Source: an uncultured Collinsella sp.
Lineage (GTDB): Bacteria; Actinomycetota; Coriobacteriia; Coriobacteriales; Coriobacteriaceae
DNA: 17,862 bases
Direction of reading: 5' to 3'
Assembly: GCA_902478935.1 (NCBI GenBank)
Contig: CABSMV010000025.1
Span: 1-17,862, forward strand
The position numbers were made by a program, and so were the translations under genes. The notes under the pieces were generated by a model. The model did not search any database and was not told where the DNA came from. It was given only the letters and a program-made list of their open reading frames with translations. This document shows, piece by piece, positions 6,609 through 14,183 of this stretch. How positions within the stretch are numbered: the first letter of the stretch is position 1; every line of letters starts with the position of its first letter.

Positions 6609-8801
6609 TTATGAAGCGTCGGCAGCTATGTGCGCAAGCGCCTCAACGAGCTCCTGCGAGCTCACGGGTTTACTCAGGTGCGCGTCCATGCCCGCCTCGC
6701 GCGAAAGTCTGCGGTCGTCGGCAAAGGCGTTGGCACTCACAGCGATAATCGGCGTGGTCGCGGCATCCTCGCGATCGAGTGCTCGAATCCGACGCGTGGC
6801 CTCAAGGCCATCGATGCCAGGCATCATGATGTCCATCAACACCACGTCGTACTCGTGCGGTGCGCTCGCGGCAAACGCCTCAACGGCAGACTCGCCATCC
6901 TTAGCATGCGTCACGACGGCACCGGCACGGCTGAGCGTAAACTGCGCGATCTCGGCATTCAGATCGTTATCCTCTACGAGCAAAACGTGCAAGCCCTGGA
7001 GCGCATCGCCATCGCCCGCATCCGCGCGAACTGCCTGAGGAATCTCGGAGCGTTTGCATTTCTCGAACGGCAGGCGGATGGTAAACGTCGTCCCCTGCCC
7101 CAAGACGCTCGTAAAACTCATGGTTCCGCCCATAAGCTCGACTAACTGTTTTGCGATAGGCGCGCCCAGGCCAGTTCCCGATGAGGCGCCTTCCACCTGT
7201 TGCTCCTCGCGGCAAAACGGCTCGTAGAGGTGCTGTTGGAACTCCTCGCTCATGCCAATACCGTTGTCGGCGATCGTGTATTCATAGACGGGGGCGCCAT
7301 CCGCTGGCTCCACCTCGCGGCACACCAGGCGAACATAGCCGCCCTGGCGGTTGTACTTGACGGCATTGCCGGCAATATTGAGCAACAAGCGCTTGAGGTG
7401 CGTCACGCTCACTCGAGCATAGGGATGATTAAGGGTCTGCTGGTCGCAGATAATTGTCACCAGACGCTCCTCGGCCTGGCGCTCCAGAATATCGCGCACT
7501 TCACAGTTGAGTGCCACCAAATTTGTGGGTACGAGGTTCAGGTCGACCTGCCCGCTCTCCAGGCGACTCATATCGAGTGCCTCGTTGGCAAGGTCGAGCA
7601 GCAGTCCCGATGCCGTCCAGATTTTCGAGCGGCACTCGGTCTGCTTTTGCAGATCGTCCACATTGGCATCGCCGACCTCGACCATACCGCGAATGCCGTT
7701 GATGGGCGTGCGCAGATCGTGGCTCATGCGGCGCAAAAACTCCGTCTTTGCCGAGTTGGCAGACGAGGCCTCACGCGCCGCCTTTGCCAGCTTGTCGCCA
7801 TAGTCGCGCTCCTGCTGCAGCAAGTCCGTCAAACGTCGACGGTCAGCGCGGCGACGCACCATCACAACAACGGCTACAACACCGCTGTAGAGCACCAGCA
7901 CGCCGGCAGCAACAGCCGCGACAACCTCAAAGTAGCGCCGCGCCGAGGCATAGGTGTACACGTAGAACCCGCGTGCTTTTCCAAATGTGCCCAAATACCA
8001 CTCGCCATTGGCGTTGACCAATCTGACCTTACCAGCCGGGCACCGATCCTTTATACCATCGGCAATGAAGGCATCCGTCGCAGACAGATCGAACACGCCC
8101 AATATGGTGGGTTCAACGGCATTGGTCGCAACGACCTTGCCATCGCTTTCAATCACGATATTGCCGCTATCGATGGTTTCATAGCCTTCGAGCAAACTCT
8201 GCAGCTTGAGCGTATTGCTTGCAACTGCCTTCGCGCCCTGATGCCTTACCGCGATAACGATGCCCTCGCCATCTTGCCGGGTCACGCAGCCAATGTCTGC
8301 GACCGAGTCATCCGCAAGTGTGATGCGGGCGGTATAGGACTTAAGCGGATAGGCTGCCACCTCCAGCACGGGCGCTTCCTTGAGATACGTAGCGATCGAC
8401 TCGTAGCCCACGCCATCCGGCGAGGACTCGGACACCAAATTGCCCGATGCGTCCGTCACGATCAGTGCGCTCACGTTGAACTGGTCGGCATATTGCTCCA
8501 GCGTAGCGTTATCCACCGAACCGTCGCGCTCCATATCGCGCGCTGTCTCTCCGGCGATCTCCATAACGCGAATCAGGTTTTTGGTCGTATAGGCGCTATT
8601 AAATGCATCGTAGGAAAGGCTCTGCGTCGCCACGTAATCGACAACGTCGGCAAAGCGCTGCTCGGCCTGAGCTGTCGTGTAGCCGTAGCTCATCATGCCG
8701 GCAACAACCGAGAGCGCTATCCCCAGCAGGGCGACAAGGAGCCATGCCCCTGTCGAACGATTGCCCCGCTCCTGAGCGGCGTGGTCGGGCGCATCGATCA
8801 T
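6609..8801 (-). CDS. Membrane hybrid histidine kinase with receiver
   Basis: A 730-residue sensor kinase. Helix 1 (~18-40) and helix 2 (~291-315) enclose an extracellular sensor of about 250 residues. It holds two possible PAS/Cache-like halves (SALIVTDASGNLVSES at ~111 and NIVIESDGKVVATN at ~214). Then come a short coiled linker (~318-350), HisKA with His361 (RMSHDLRTPING), HATPase with the N box (LLNIAGNAVKYN, Asn475/Asn479), DNGIGM (512-517) and GTGLGAPIA (542-550), and a receiver with EDND (610-613), phospho-acceptor Asp657 (LMDIMMPGIDG) and Lys711 (SKP). Ligand or partner signals should drive autophosphorylation and phosphotransfer to Asp657. Its ATG overlaps the TGA of the solute-binding lipoprotein gene (ATGA), so the two are translationally coupled. 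No DNA-binding output domain is present, and no partner regulator is in the window. Confidence 0.93.
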   Translation of the reverse strand: MIDAPDHAAQERGNRSTGAWLLVALLGIALSVVAGMMSYGYTTAQAEQRFADVVDYVATQSLSYDAFNSAYTTKNLIRVMEIAGETARDMERDGSVDNATLEQYADQFNVSALIVTDASGNLVSESSPDGVGYESIATYLKEAPVLEVAAYPLKSYTARITLADDSVADIGCVTRQDGEGIVIAVRHQGAKAVASNTLKLQSLLEGYETIDSGNIVIESDGKVVATNAVEPTILGVFDLSATDAFIADGIKDRCPAGKVRLVNANGEWYLGTFGKARGFYVYTYASARRYFEVVAAVAAGVLVLYSGVVAVVVMVRRRADRRRLTDLLQQERDYGDKLAKAAREASSANSAKTEFLRRMSHDLRTPINGIRGMVEVGDANVDDLQKQTECRSKIWTASGLLLDLANEALDMSRLESGQVDLNLVPTNLVALNCEVRDILERQAEERLVTIICDQQTLNHPYARVSVTHLKRLLLNIAGNAVKYNRQGGYVRLVCREVEPADGAPVYEYTIADNGIGMSEEFQQHLYEPFCREEQQVEGASSGTGLGAPIAKQLVELMGGTMSFTSVLGQGTTFTIRLPFEKCKRSEIPQAVRADAGDGDALQGLHVLLVEDNDLNAEIAQFTLSRAGAVVTHAKDGESAVEAFAASAPHEYDVVLMDIMMPGIDGLEATRRIRALDREDAATTPIIAVSANAFADDRRLSREAGMDAHLSKPVSSQELVEALAHIAADAS

Positions 8802-9667
8802 GACAGGCCCTCCATATTCAAAAATGGCGAAGGGTCATCAAAGTACTTTGACACCAGACGTTCCATGGTGCCATCGGCAAGCATTTCTTGGTAGGCGCGG
8901 GTGAGCTTAACGTCGATGCCACGAGTATCGTTGATATCGAAAGCGGTGCCCAAACCAACCTCTAGCAGCGGCTCATCCAAAATGCGATACGTTACGCCAT
9001 AGTCTTTTTCGTAGGTGAGCAGCGAGGACTCATGCGCGGCGATGGCGTCGACCAGACCTTCGACGAGCGCCGGGTTCAGGTATGAGCGGTCCGAAAAGCT
9101 GTAGAGCTCTTTGATCTGCGGAACGTTTTCATTTGTACGATTGAGCAAAATGCCCTCGGGCTTGGTGGTGGACTGGACCGCCACGACCTTATCCTCAAGA
9201 TCGGCAAGCGTGTAGATATCGCTCTGGGGATCGACCGCGACCACCTGGCGGCTCGCAAGGTACGGGCCGGCCCAACGATACTCGTTTTCGCGACCCGTCA
9301 TGCTAAAGCTGCCCATGACGCAATCGAGCTCGCCGCTCGCCAGCAGCTCTTCCTTCTTTTCCCAATCGATCAGCTGGTACTTTGGCTTGTAACCAATGCG
9401 GGCCAAAGCCTCGGTCAATATCTCGACATCCAGGCCAACGATATCGCCGTACTCGTCGGTATACACAAACGGTGGATAGAGGTCGCTTCCGACGTCGAGC
9501 GTCTTAAGGTCGTCGTCTTTGGCTTGTGAGGCGTCCAGACCTTCTAATGCAGACGTCGATGCCTCGTCATTCGACCCGGAGCAGCCAGCTATCGCTACGA
9601 CAAAAGCGCTCGCCACTGCAAGCGCAACAAACAACGAAATGGCAACCGAGCGACGGGATCTTTTCAT
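8798..9667 (-). CDS. Solute-binding lipoprotein (family 3), sensor partner
   Basis: A 289-residue secreted lipoprotein. It has a basic N-terminus (MKRSRRS), a hydrophobic core and a lipobox AIAGC with lipid-bearing Cys at residue 29, followed by an acidic linker. The mature part is a family 3 solute-binding protein, with LDVGSDLYPPFVY (~57-69) at the domain opening, GLDVEILTEALARIGY, LLASGELDCVMGSFSMTGRE (the typical D-hinge region), and a C-terminal LTRAYQEMLADGTMERLVSKYF. Relatives bind polar amino acids. No ABC permease or ATPase genes sit beside it. Instead its stop overlaps the start of a membrane hybrid kinase by four bases, so it more likely presents ligand to that kinase than to a transporter. 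A GGAG ribosome site lies four bases before the ATG. Confidence 0.92.
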   Translation of the reverse strand: MKRSRRSVAISLFVALAVASAFVVAIAGCSGSNDEASTSALEGLDASQAKDDDLKTLDVGSDLYPPFVYTDEYGDIVGLDVEILTEALARIGYKPKYQLIDWEKKEELLASGELDCVMGSFSMTGRENEYRWAGPYLASRQVVAVDPQSDIYTLADLEDKVVAVQSTTKPEGILLNRTNENVPQIKELYSFSDRSYLNPALVEGLVDAIAAHESSLLTYEKDYGVTYRILDEPLLEVGLGTAFDINDTRGIDVKLTRAYQEMLADGTMERLVSKYFDDPSPFLNMEGLS

Positions 9668-9811
9668 CGAGCTCCATACGATCCTGTTTACAGACTGAAA
9701 TGGTTAAAGATAATAGCAAACAAAACCACACGAGCACCCAATTGTTACAGACGCTTTACCGTGTGGGGCCTTCCAGCCGACTTGGCAGAAGACCCCGCAT
9801 GCAGCGCTCAC

Positions 9812-11026
9812 TTACCGTGCATTAAAAACGTAGCGGTCCAGGCGGCCGCACGCTTCCTTTACGCGCGAAAGCGGCAGCGCCAGATTCACGCGAATGTGGC
9901 AGGGCCCGTGGAACGGACGGCCGTCCTGATACCCCACGCCCACGCGCGCCCCCTCGTCGAGCAGCCACTGAATATCGCGGCCATGTTCGCGGCACCACTC
10001 GGTGCAGTCCAGAAACACCATGTACGTGCCCTGCGGACGCGAATAAGACACGCCCTCAAAATGCTCGTCCACGTAATCGCAGAAGTACTCGATATTGCCG
10101 GCAAGCACCTGGTTGAGCTCGTCCACCCACTCGTAGCCCTGCGGCTGGTAGGCACCGATAAGCGCATGCATGGAGAGGACGTTCATCTCGTTGTAGTGAG
10201 TCTTGTTGGACACGGCGCACACGCGGTCGCGCAGCGTCTCGTTGTAGACAATGTGGTAGCTGCCGACCAGGCCCGCCAGGTTAAACGTCTTGCTCGGCGC
10301 ATAGAGGGCAACCGTGCGCATGCGGGCATCCTCGCTCACCGACTGCGTCGGAATGTGCTTGTGCCCCGGCAGGATGATATCGGACCAAATCTCGTCCGAG
10401 ATCACCACGCAATCGTGCTGGCGATAGATGTCCATGGCGCGCTCGATCTCGTCGCGCTCCCATACGCGGCCGCAGGGATTGTGCGGCGAGCAGAACACCG
10501 CAGCATGGATGTGGTTTTGGGCGAGCTTGCGCTCCATGTCCTCAAAGTCCATATGCCACACGCCCTGATCATCGAGCTTAAGCGGGCTGTGGACAATGTG
10601 ATAGCCCGCAGCCTCAATGGACTTGGTAAAGCCGATGTAGGTGGGGCTATGGACCAGCACCGCATCGCCCGGCTGAACATACGCACGCAGCGTCGACACG
10701 ACACCGCCCAGCACGCCGTTTTCGTAGCCGATATGTTCAGGGCGCAGGCCCTCGACGCCATTGCGGCGGCCCTGCCATTCGATGATGCGGTCGAAGTACT
10801 CGGCGCGCGGATTGAAATAGCCAAACATGGGGTGCTGGGCACGCTGAATGATGTGCTCCTGGACCGTGGGCACCGTGGCAAAATTCATATCGGCCACCCA
10901 CATGGGAATGCGGTCGAAGCCCTCATCGGGTGCGTTCGGAGCCATACCGGGGATCTCACCCCAAGAGTCAACGGCGATGGAGTCCATGCCGTGGCGGTCG
11001 ATAAGCGAGCTAAAGTCGTATTTCAT
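9812..11026 (-). CDS. MalY/PatB-type PLP-dependent C-S lyase (aminotransferase fold I)
   Basis: A 404-residue cytosolic pyridoxal phosphate enzyme. Landmarks are PMWVADMNFATVP (41-53), typical of MalY/PatB proteins, HSPTYIGF (126-133), SPHNPCGRVW (180-189), DEIWSDI (211-217) with the PLP-ring Asp, and SKTFNLAGL (245-253), whose Lys246 forms the Schiff base. A conserved Arg lies near the end (HIRVNLALP). The group mostly cleaves cystathionine or cysteine conjugates to pyruvate, ammonia and a thiol. Some members are aminotransferases, so the exact reaction is open. The frame is open back to 11095, but ATG 11026 has GGGAG at good spacing and begins at the family's normal N-terminus, so it is chosen. 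It lies 111 bp downstream of trmO on the same strand. Confidence 0.9.
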   Translation of the reverse strand: MKYDFSSLIDRHGMDSIAVDSWGEIPGMAPNAPDEGFDRIPMWVADMNFATVPTVQEHIIQRAQHPMFGYFNPRAEYFDRIIEWQGRRNGVEGLRPEHIGYENGVLGGVVSTLRAYVQPGDAVLVHSPTYIGFTKSIEAAGYHIVHSPLKLDDQGVWHMDFEDMERKLAQNHIHAAVFCSPHNPCGRVWERDEIERAMDIYRQHDCVVISDEIWSDIILPGHKHIPTQSVSEDARMRTVALYAPSKTFNLAGLVGSYHIVYNETLRDRVCAVSNKTHYNEMNVLSMHALIGAYQPQGYEWVDELNQVLAGNIEYFCDYVDEHFEGVSYSRPQGTYMVFLDCTEWCREHGRDIQWLLDEGARVGVGYQDGRPFHGPCHIRVNLALPLSRVKEACGRLDRYVFNAR

Positions 11027-11137
11027 GCTGAGCTCCCGTGCAAAGTGATTGTTTTGGTAGGCGTTATTGTCCACCAGCGTGGGCGGTTTTGGCATGAGGT
11101 TTGGCGCTTAATTTGACGGGTGCGGACGAATGGCTGG

Positions 11138-11884
11138 TTAGTCTTGCGCGTCGTTGACGGCGACCACGGTTAGCTGGGTTTTATCGACCGTAAAAGATAT
11201 GTCGAGCCCGGCAAAGGCCAGGTGATAGACGCGGTTTGGCTCGTACTTGCTGCCTGCGCGGCGCGGGTCTTGGCGAAGGACCTCGACCAAGCCGGGGAGC
11301 TTTGCGGGCGAGACCATATCCTGCAGCGCCTGCGGAAACTCAACATCGAGCTCTTGCCACGGAGCATCCTCAATCCAGCCGCCCGTTGCATCCGGGTGGC
11401 AGTCCGCAAACGGAATGTAGGGCTTAATGTCGTAGATGGGCGTGCCGTCGCGCAGGTCGGCCCCCAACACATGGATGATGGGACCATCGTCGGTAAGCTC
11501 CACGCGGTCGAGCTTGACGCAGGTGAGCCCAATGGGATTAGGGCGAAACGGACTGCGCGTGGCAAACACACCCACGCGCTCGGCTCCGCCCAGACGCGGC
11601 GGGCGCACGGTTTTCGACCATTTTGCGTTGGTTCCGGACCTGTCCCGCGTCTTGGCATCGGCGGCTATGTCCTTAGCCGTGCCGCCGGGTGTGCCGTTTT
11701 CAAAACGCCACAGCAGCCATAGGTGAGAGAAGGAGTCCAGACCCTCAACCGCTGCATTGGAGGCAAATTCCGGCTCAAAAACGATGCGTCCCTGCAGATG
11801 AGGCGCCAAAAAGCTGTTGCGCGGAATGCCGAACTTCTGCGGCAGGTCGGTATGTATGTGTGCAATAGGTTCCATGCCGGTCAT
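11138..11884 (-). CDS. trmO: TrmO, tRNA (t6A37) N6-methyltransferase
   Basis: A 248-residue enzyme of the TsaA/TrmO family (old name YaeB). It methylates N6-threonylcarbamoyladenosine at position 37 of certain tRNAs to m6t6A, using S-adenosylmethionine. Diagnostic stretches are EPIAHIHTDLPQKFGIPR (5-22), FSHLWLLWRF (52-61), GVFATRSPFRPNPIGL (105-120) and DLRDGTPIYDIKPY (143-156), followed by a C-terminal domain containing the family's PNRVYHLAF near residue 217. A polar insert (~64-88) lengthens the middle. Two ATGs are possible, 11884 and 11875, and neither has a convincing ribosome site, so initiation may be weak or nearly leaderless. It is divergent from the XRE/TipAS regulator gene, with a shared intergenic region of 131 bp. 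Confidence 0.93.
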   Translation of the reverse strand: MTGMEPIAHIHTDLPQKFGIPRNSFLAPHLQGRIVFEPEFASNAAVEGLDSFSHLWLLWRFENGTPGGTAKDIAADAKTRDRSGTNAKWSKTVRPPRLGGAERVGVFATRSPFRPNPIGLTCVKLDRVELTDDGPIIHVLGADLRDGTPIYDIKPYIPFADCHPDATGGWIEDAPWQELDVEFPQALQDMVSPAKLPGLVEVLRQDPRRAGSKYEPNRVYHLAFAGLDISFTVDKTQLTVVAVNDAQD

Positions 11885-11941
11885 TGTACGGCATGGAGGT
11901 GTGGGGCGTTGCGCGCAATTCTTCGCCGCAGTCCCCGTCGT

Positions 11942-11985
11942 GCAACCAACGGTTGCTTGGAAGGGCGCCTGCCGCCGCGTATGCT
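11942..11985 (+). promoter_or_regulatory. Promoter with possible operator for the XRE/TipAS regulator
   Basis: TTGGAA at 11957-11962 and TATGCT at 11980-11985 form a -35/-10 pair with a 17-base spacer, 30 bases before the regulator's ATG. Directly beside the -35 lies the palindrome GCAACC-AAC-GGTTGC (11942-11956). Its position fits an operator, perhaps for autoregulation by the encoded HTH protein or for control of the divergent trmO. The promoter is a fair match to consensus; the operator role is inference. Confidence 0.45.
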
Positions 11986-12015
11986 TAAGCCATCAACCAG
12001 CAGAAAGGAGCCGCT

Positions 12016-12843
12016 ATGGCCTTTGCAGAAAAGCTCATCGCTGTCCGTCGCGCCCATCACCTTACCCAAGAGCAGCTCGCCGCCAAACTCTTTGTCACGC
12101 GCCAAGCCGTCAGCCGTTGGGAGCGCGACGAGGTCACCCCGGGCATCGACATGATGAAGCTCATTGCCGCCGTAACCGGCGAACCACTGTCCCACCTGCT
12201 CGAAATGCCCGAGCATTATTGCCAGAGCTGCGGCATGATACTCACGCCCGACGACTGCGGCACCGATGCCGCGGGCGCCACGACCGACCATTACTGCAAG
12301 TGGTGCTACGACCACGGCAAGTACACCTACGACACCACCATGGAGGCGATGATCGAGGATTGTGCCCCGCGTCTGGCACAAAACACCGGCATGTCACTCG
12401 ACGAAGCCGTCTCGCTCATGGGCGCCGTCTTGCCGCAACTGGAACGCTGGCGCGCCGTGCAGGAAAACGAGGAGCGCTACGGCGCCGAAGCGCGGGCGCG
12501 CTATGGCGATGAGGCTATCGATGCAGCAGATGAAGCGCTGCTGGACATGGACCCCGAGACATGGAACGACATGAAGGAACTTGAACGCGCTGTTCTGGGC
12601 CAGCTTTCGATTGCCATGGGCATTGGCGACTCAGAGAGTAACGAGGCCCGCAAACTTGTCGCAATGCACCGTCGATGGATTGGCCTTAATTGGGGACACA
12701 AGCCCCAGAACGAAGCGTATCTGGGCCTCGCCCACGGCTATCTTGCCGACCAGCGCTTTGTTGACTACTACGACAAGCCCTGCGGCACCGGAGCCACGGC
12801 GTTTCTGGTCCAGGCCATCGAGTCGTCGTTGACGCGCGCATAG
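12016..12843 (+). CDS. XRE-type HTH regulator with zinc ribbon and TipAS-like domain
   Basis: A 275-residue cytosolic protein with three parts. Residues 1-62 are an XRE/Cro-type helix-turn-helix (LTQEQLAAKLFVTRQAVSRWERDEVTPGIDMMKLI). Residues ~68-118 are a putative zinc ribbon (CQSCGMIL...HYCKWCYDHGKYTYD, likely ligands Cys69, Cys72, Cys94, Cys97). Residues ~143-272 resemble the TipAS ligand-binding domain of MerR-type TipA regulators (EERYGAEARARYGDEA early, AMHRRWIGLNWG and GLAHGYLADQRFVDYYD late). TipAS domains bind thiopeptide and other hydrophobic antibiotics in a pocket. Here the domain is attached to an XRE rather than a MerR DNA-binding domain. AGAAAGGAG precedes the ATG at good spacing. 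It is followed after 51 bp by a glutaredoxin gene. Ligand and targets are unknown. Confidence 0.88.
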   Translation: MAFAEKLIAVRRAHHLTQEQLAAKLFVTRQAVSRWERDEVTPGIDMMKLIAAVTGEPLSHLLEMPEHYCQSCGMILTPDDCGTDAAGATTDHYCKWCYDHGKYTYDTTMEAMIEDCAPRLAQNTGMSLDEAVSLMGAVLPQLERWRAVQENEERYGAEARARYGDEAIDAADEALLDMDPETWNDMKELERAVLGQLSIAMGIGDSESNEARKLVAMHRRWIGLNWGHKPQNEAYLGLAHGYLADQRFVDYYDKPCGTGATAFLVQAIESSLTRA

Positions 12844-12894
12844 ACCGCGGCTGCTTTGGGTATTTCAATCGAAACCTCAACCGATTGGAGACCT

Positions 12895-13140
12895 ATGGCT
12901 ACTGATCACGAGCTCGTGCTCTACGTTATGACCGGCTGCCCGTACTGCATAAAGGTCAAGCGCTTTTTGGCCGATAACGGCGCGACCATTCCTGAACGCA
13001 ATATCTCGACCGATTCCGATGCCGAGCAAACGCTTATCGCCGTCGGCGGAAAACGCCAGGTTCCCTGCCTGTTCATCGACGGAGAGCCGCTCTACGAGTC
13101 GAGCGACATCATCGCATGGGTACAGAAGAACCTGCTCTAG
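12895..13140 (+). CDS. Glutaredoxin (CPYC type)
   Basis: An 81-residue thiol-disulfide oxidoreductase of the glutaredoxin fold. The active site CPYC is at residues 15-18, with the cis-proline loop QVPCLFI (Val56-Pro57) and the C-terminal glutathione-site region DGEPLYESSDIIAWV (62-76). It should reduce disulfides or glutathione-type mixed disulfides in the cytosol. Many actinobacteria lack glutathione, so the physiological thiol is uncertain. The frame opens at a TTG at 12856, but ATG 12895 with GGAG just before it gives the standard length. It lies 51 bp behind the TipAS-type regulator and is probably co-transcribed with it. The palindromic repeat starts seven bases after its stop. Confidence 0.93.
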   Translation: MATDHELVLYVMTGCPYCIKVKRFLADNGATIPERNISTDSDAEQTLIAVGGKRQVPCLFIDGEPLYESSDIIAWVQKNLL

Positions 13141-13147
13141 TGCAACA

Positions 13148-13203
13148 TAGCCGTTGGGGACGTTCTTAAATGACTAGTCGTTAAAGAACGTCCCCAACGG
13201 CTA
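13148..13203. repeat. Palindromic repeat (GGGGACGTTCTT family), locus 2, between convergent genes
   Basis: Perfect 20-base inverted arms (13148-13167 and 13184-13203) flank a 16-base loop with the self-complementary GACTAGTC. The core GGGGACGTTCTT and the loop match locus 1 at 3061-3120. The outer arm, however, is TAGCCGTT here instead of TAGTCATC there, and it is still fully paired. It lies between the glutaredoxin stop and the dihydrouridine synthase stop (one base away), where it may double as a terminator for both. Confidence 0.92.
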
Positions 13204-13204
13204 A

Positions 13205-14158
13205 CTAGCCGTGGAAGCGGACTATGGGCGCAAGCGGCTGTTCGCGAAAGACACGATCGACGGCGGCGCGGTATTCGTCGACCTTTTTAGTCTTGCGCAC
13301 GAGCTTGTGAACGGTAGCGGGGTCGGCGAAGGCGCATTTGGCGTAGAACCACCACTCCTTCATGCGAAAGACCGCGTTACCGCCAATCTCTTCTGCATAT
13401 GCCGCAAACAGCGTGTCATGGAAACGATGCAGTTCGGCTGCCGTGGCAGCAGGGCCGCCCTTGACCATGCGAGCCAGCGCGGGGTTCGCAAGCAAGCCAC
13501 GCCCCAGCATCACATGGCGTGTGCCGGGATAGGCCTCCACCAGCGCATCCATATCCTCAAGATCAAAAATGTCGCCGTTATAGGCAACCGGGAACGGCGC
13601 ACGCTCCAGAGTCTCGCCGTAAAACTCCTTGCGCGGCGATCCCGTATAGCGGTCCTTTTGCACGCGCGGGTGCACGATCAGCTCTGCCAACGGCATGCGG
13701 CAATACAGATCGAGCACGCGCTCGTATTCGTCGTCATTCTCCAGCCCCAGCCTGGTCTTGACCGACACCGGCAACGGCGACCGCTCGCACACATCGCTTA
13801 AGAACGCCTCGAGCTCGTCGAGATTGCGCAAGAAACCCGAGCCCTTGCCCTTGGCGACAACCGTTCCCGAAGGGCAACCCAAGTTGAGATTGACCTCGCG
13901 ATAGCCCATGTCGGCGAGCACCTGTGCCGCCCACACAAACTCGTCCGCGTTCTTGGACATGAGCTGGGGCACTACGTTGAGCCCCTGGTTGTTGGCAGGA
14001 TCGATCTCCTTAAACGCCTTGCCGCCAAAGCGGTTTCCCACCCGCGGCGGCGGCAAAAACGGCGTGTAATAGCAATCGAGTGCACCGAAGCACTCCGCAT
14101 GCACGCGACGGAACACATGCCCGGTAATCCCCTCCATAGGGGCCAACGATAGAATCAT
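13205..14158 (-). CDS. tRNA-dihydrouridine synthase
   Basis: A 317-residue FMN-dependent enzyme that reduces uridines to dihydrouridine in the tRNA D-loop with NAD(P)H. It has the family start LAPMEGITGHVFRR (5-18), the substrate strand VVPQLMSKN (62-70), the catalytic loop NLNLGCPSGTVVAKGKGSG (90-108) with the general-acid Cys95, LPVSVKTRLGL (~128-138), ELIVHPRVQKDRYTG (TIM-barrel FMN side), VAYNGDIF (~193-200) and HVMLGRGLLANPAL (~216-229). The catalytic loop reads GKGSGFL where many relatives have a GxGAxLL pattern. Subfamily (DusA, B or C-like) cannot be set by eye. It has an AGAAGAG-like ribosome site. It lies downstream of the large ABC exporter on the same strand, separated by a small palindrome. 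Confidence 0.92.
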   Translation of the reverse strand: MILSLAPMEGITGHVFRRVHAECFGALDCYYTPFLPPPRVGNRFGGKAFKEIDPANNQGLNVVPQLMSKNADEFVWAAQVLADMGYREVNLNLGCPSGTVVAKGKGSGFLRNLDELEAFLSDVCERSPLPVSVKTRLGLENDDEYERVLDLYCRMPLAELIVHPRVQKDRYTGSPRKEFYGETLERAPFPVAYNGDIFDLEDMDALVEAYPGTRHVMLGRGLLANPALARMVKGGPAATAAELHRFHDTLFAAYAEEIGGNAVFRMKEWWFYAKCAFADPATVHKLVRKTKKVDEYRAAVDRVFREQPLAPIVRFHG

Positions 14159-14183
14159 CTACTCTTCTCTCATATCAACGAAC

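Noticed and set aside
7200..8894. 564-codon plus-strand ORF opposite the hybrid kinase
   Set aside because: The minus strand encodes HisKA, HATPase and receiver motifs in full; the plus-strand translation has no recognisable domain and no ribosome site.
9761..11116. Long plus-strand ORF (451 codons) opposite the PLP enzyme
   Set aside because: It is an antisense shadow of a clear MalY/PatB-type gene; its translation has no family motifs and is rich in Ala, Arg, His and Val as expected of an opposite-strand shadow in GC-rich DNA.
3061..13203. CRISPR array from the GGGGACGTTCTT repeats
   Set aside because: There are only two distant loci with inverted, not direct, repeat organisation, no regular spacers and no cas genes.
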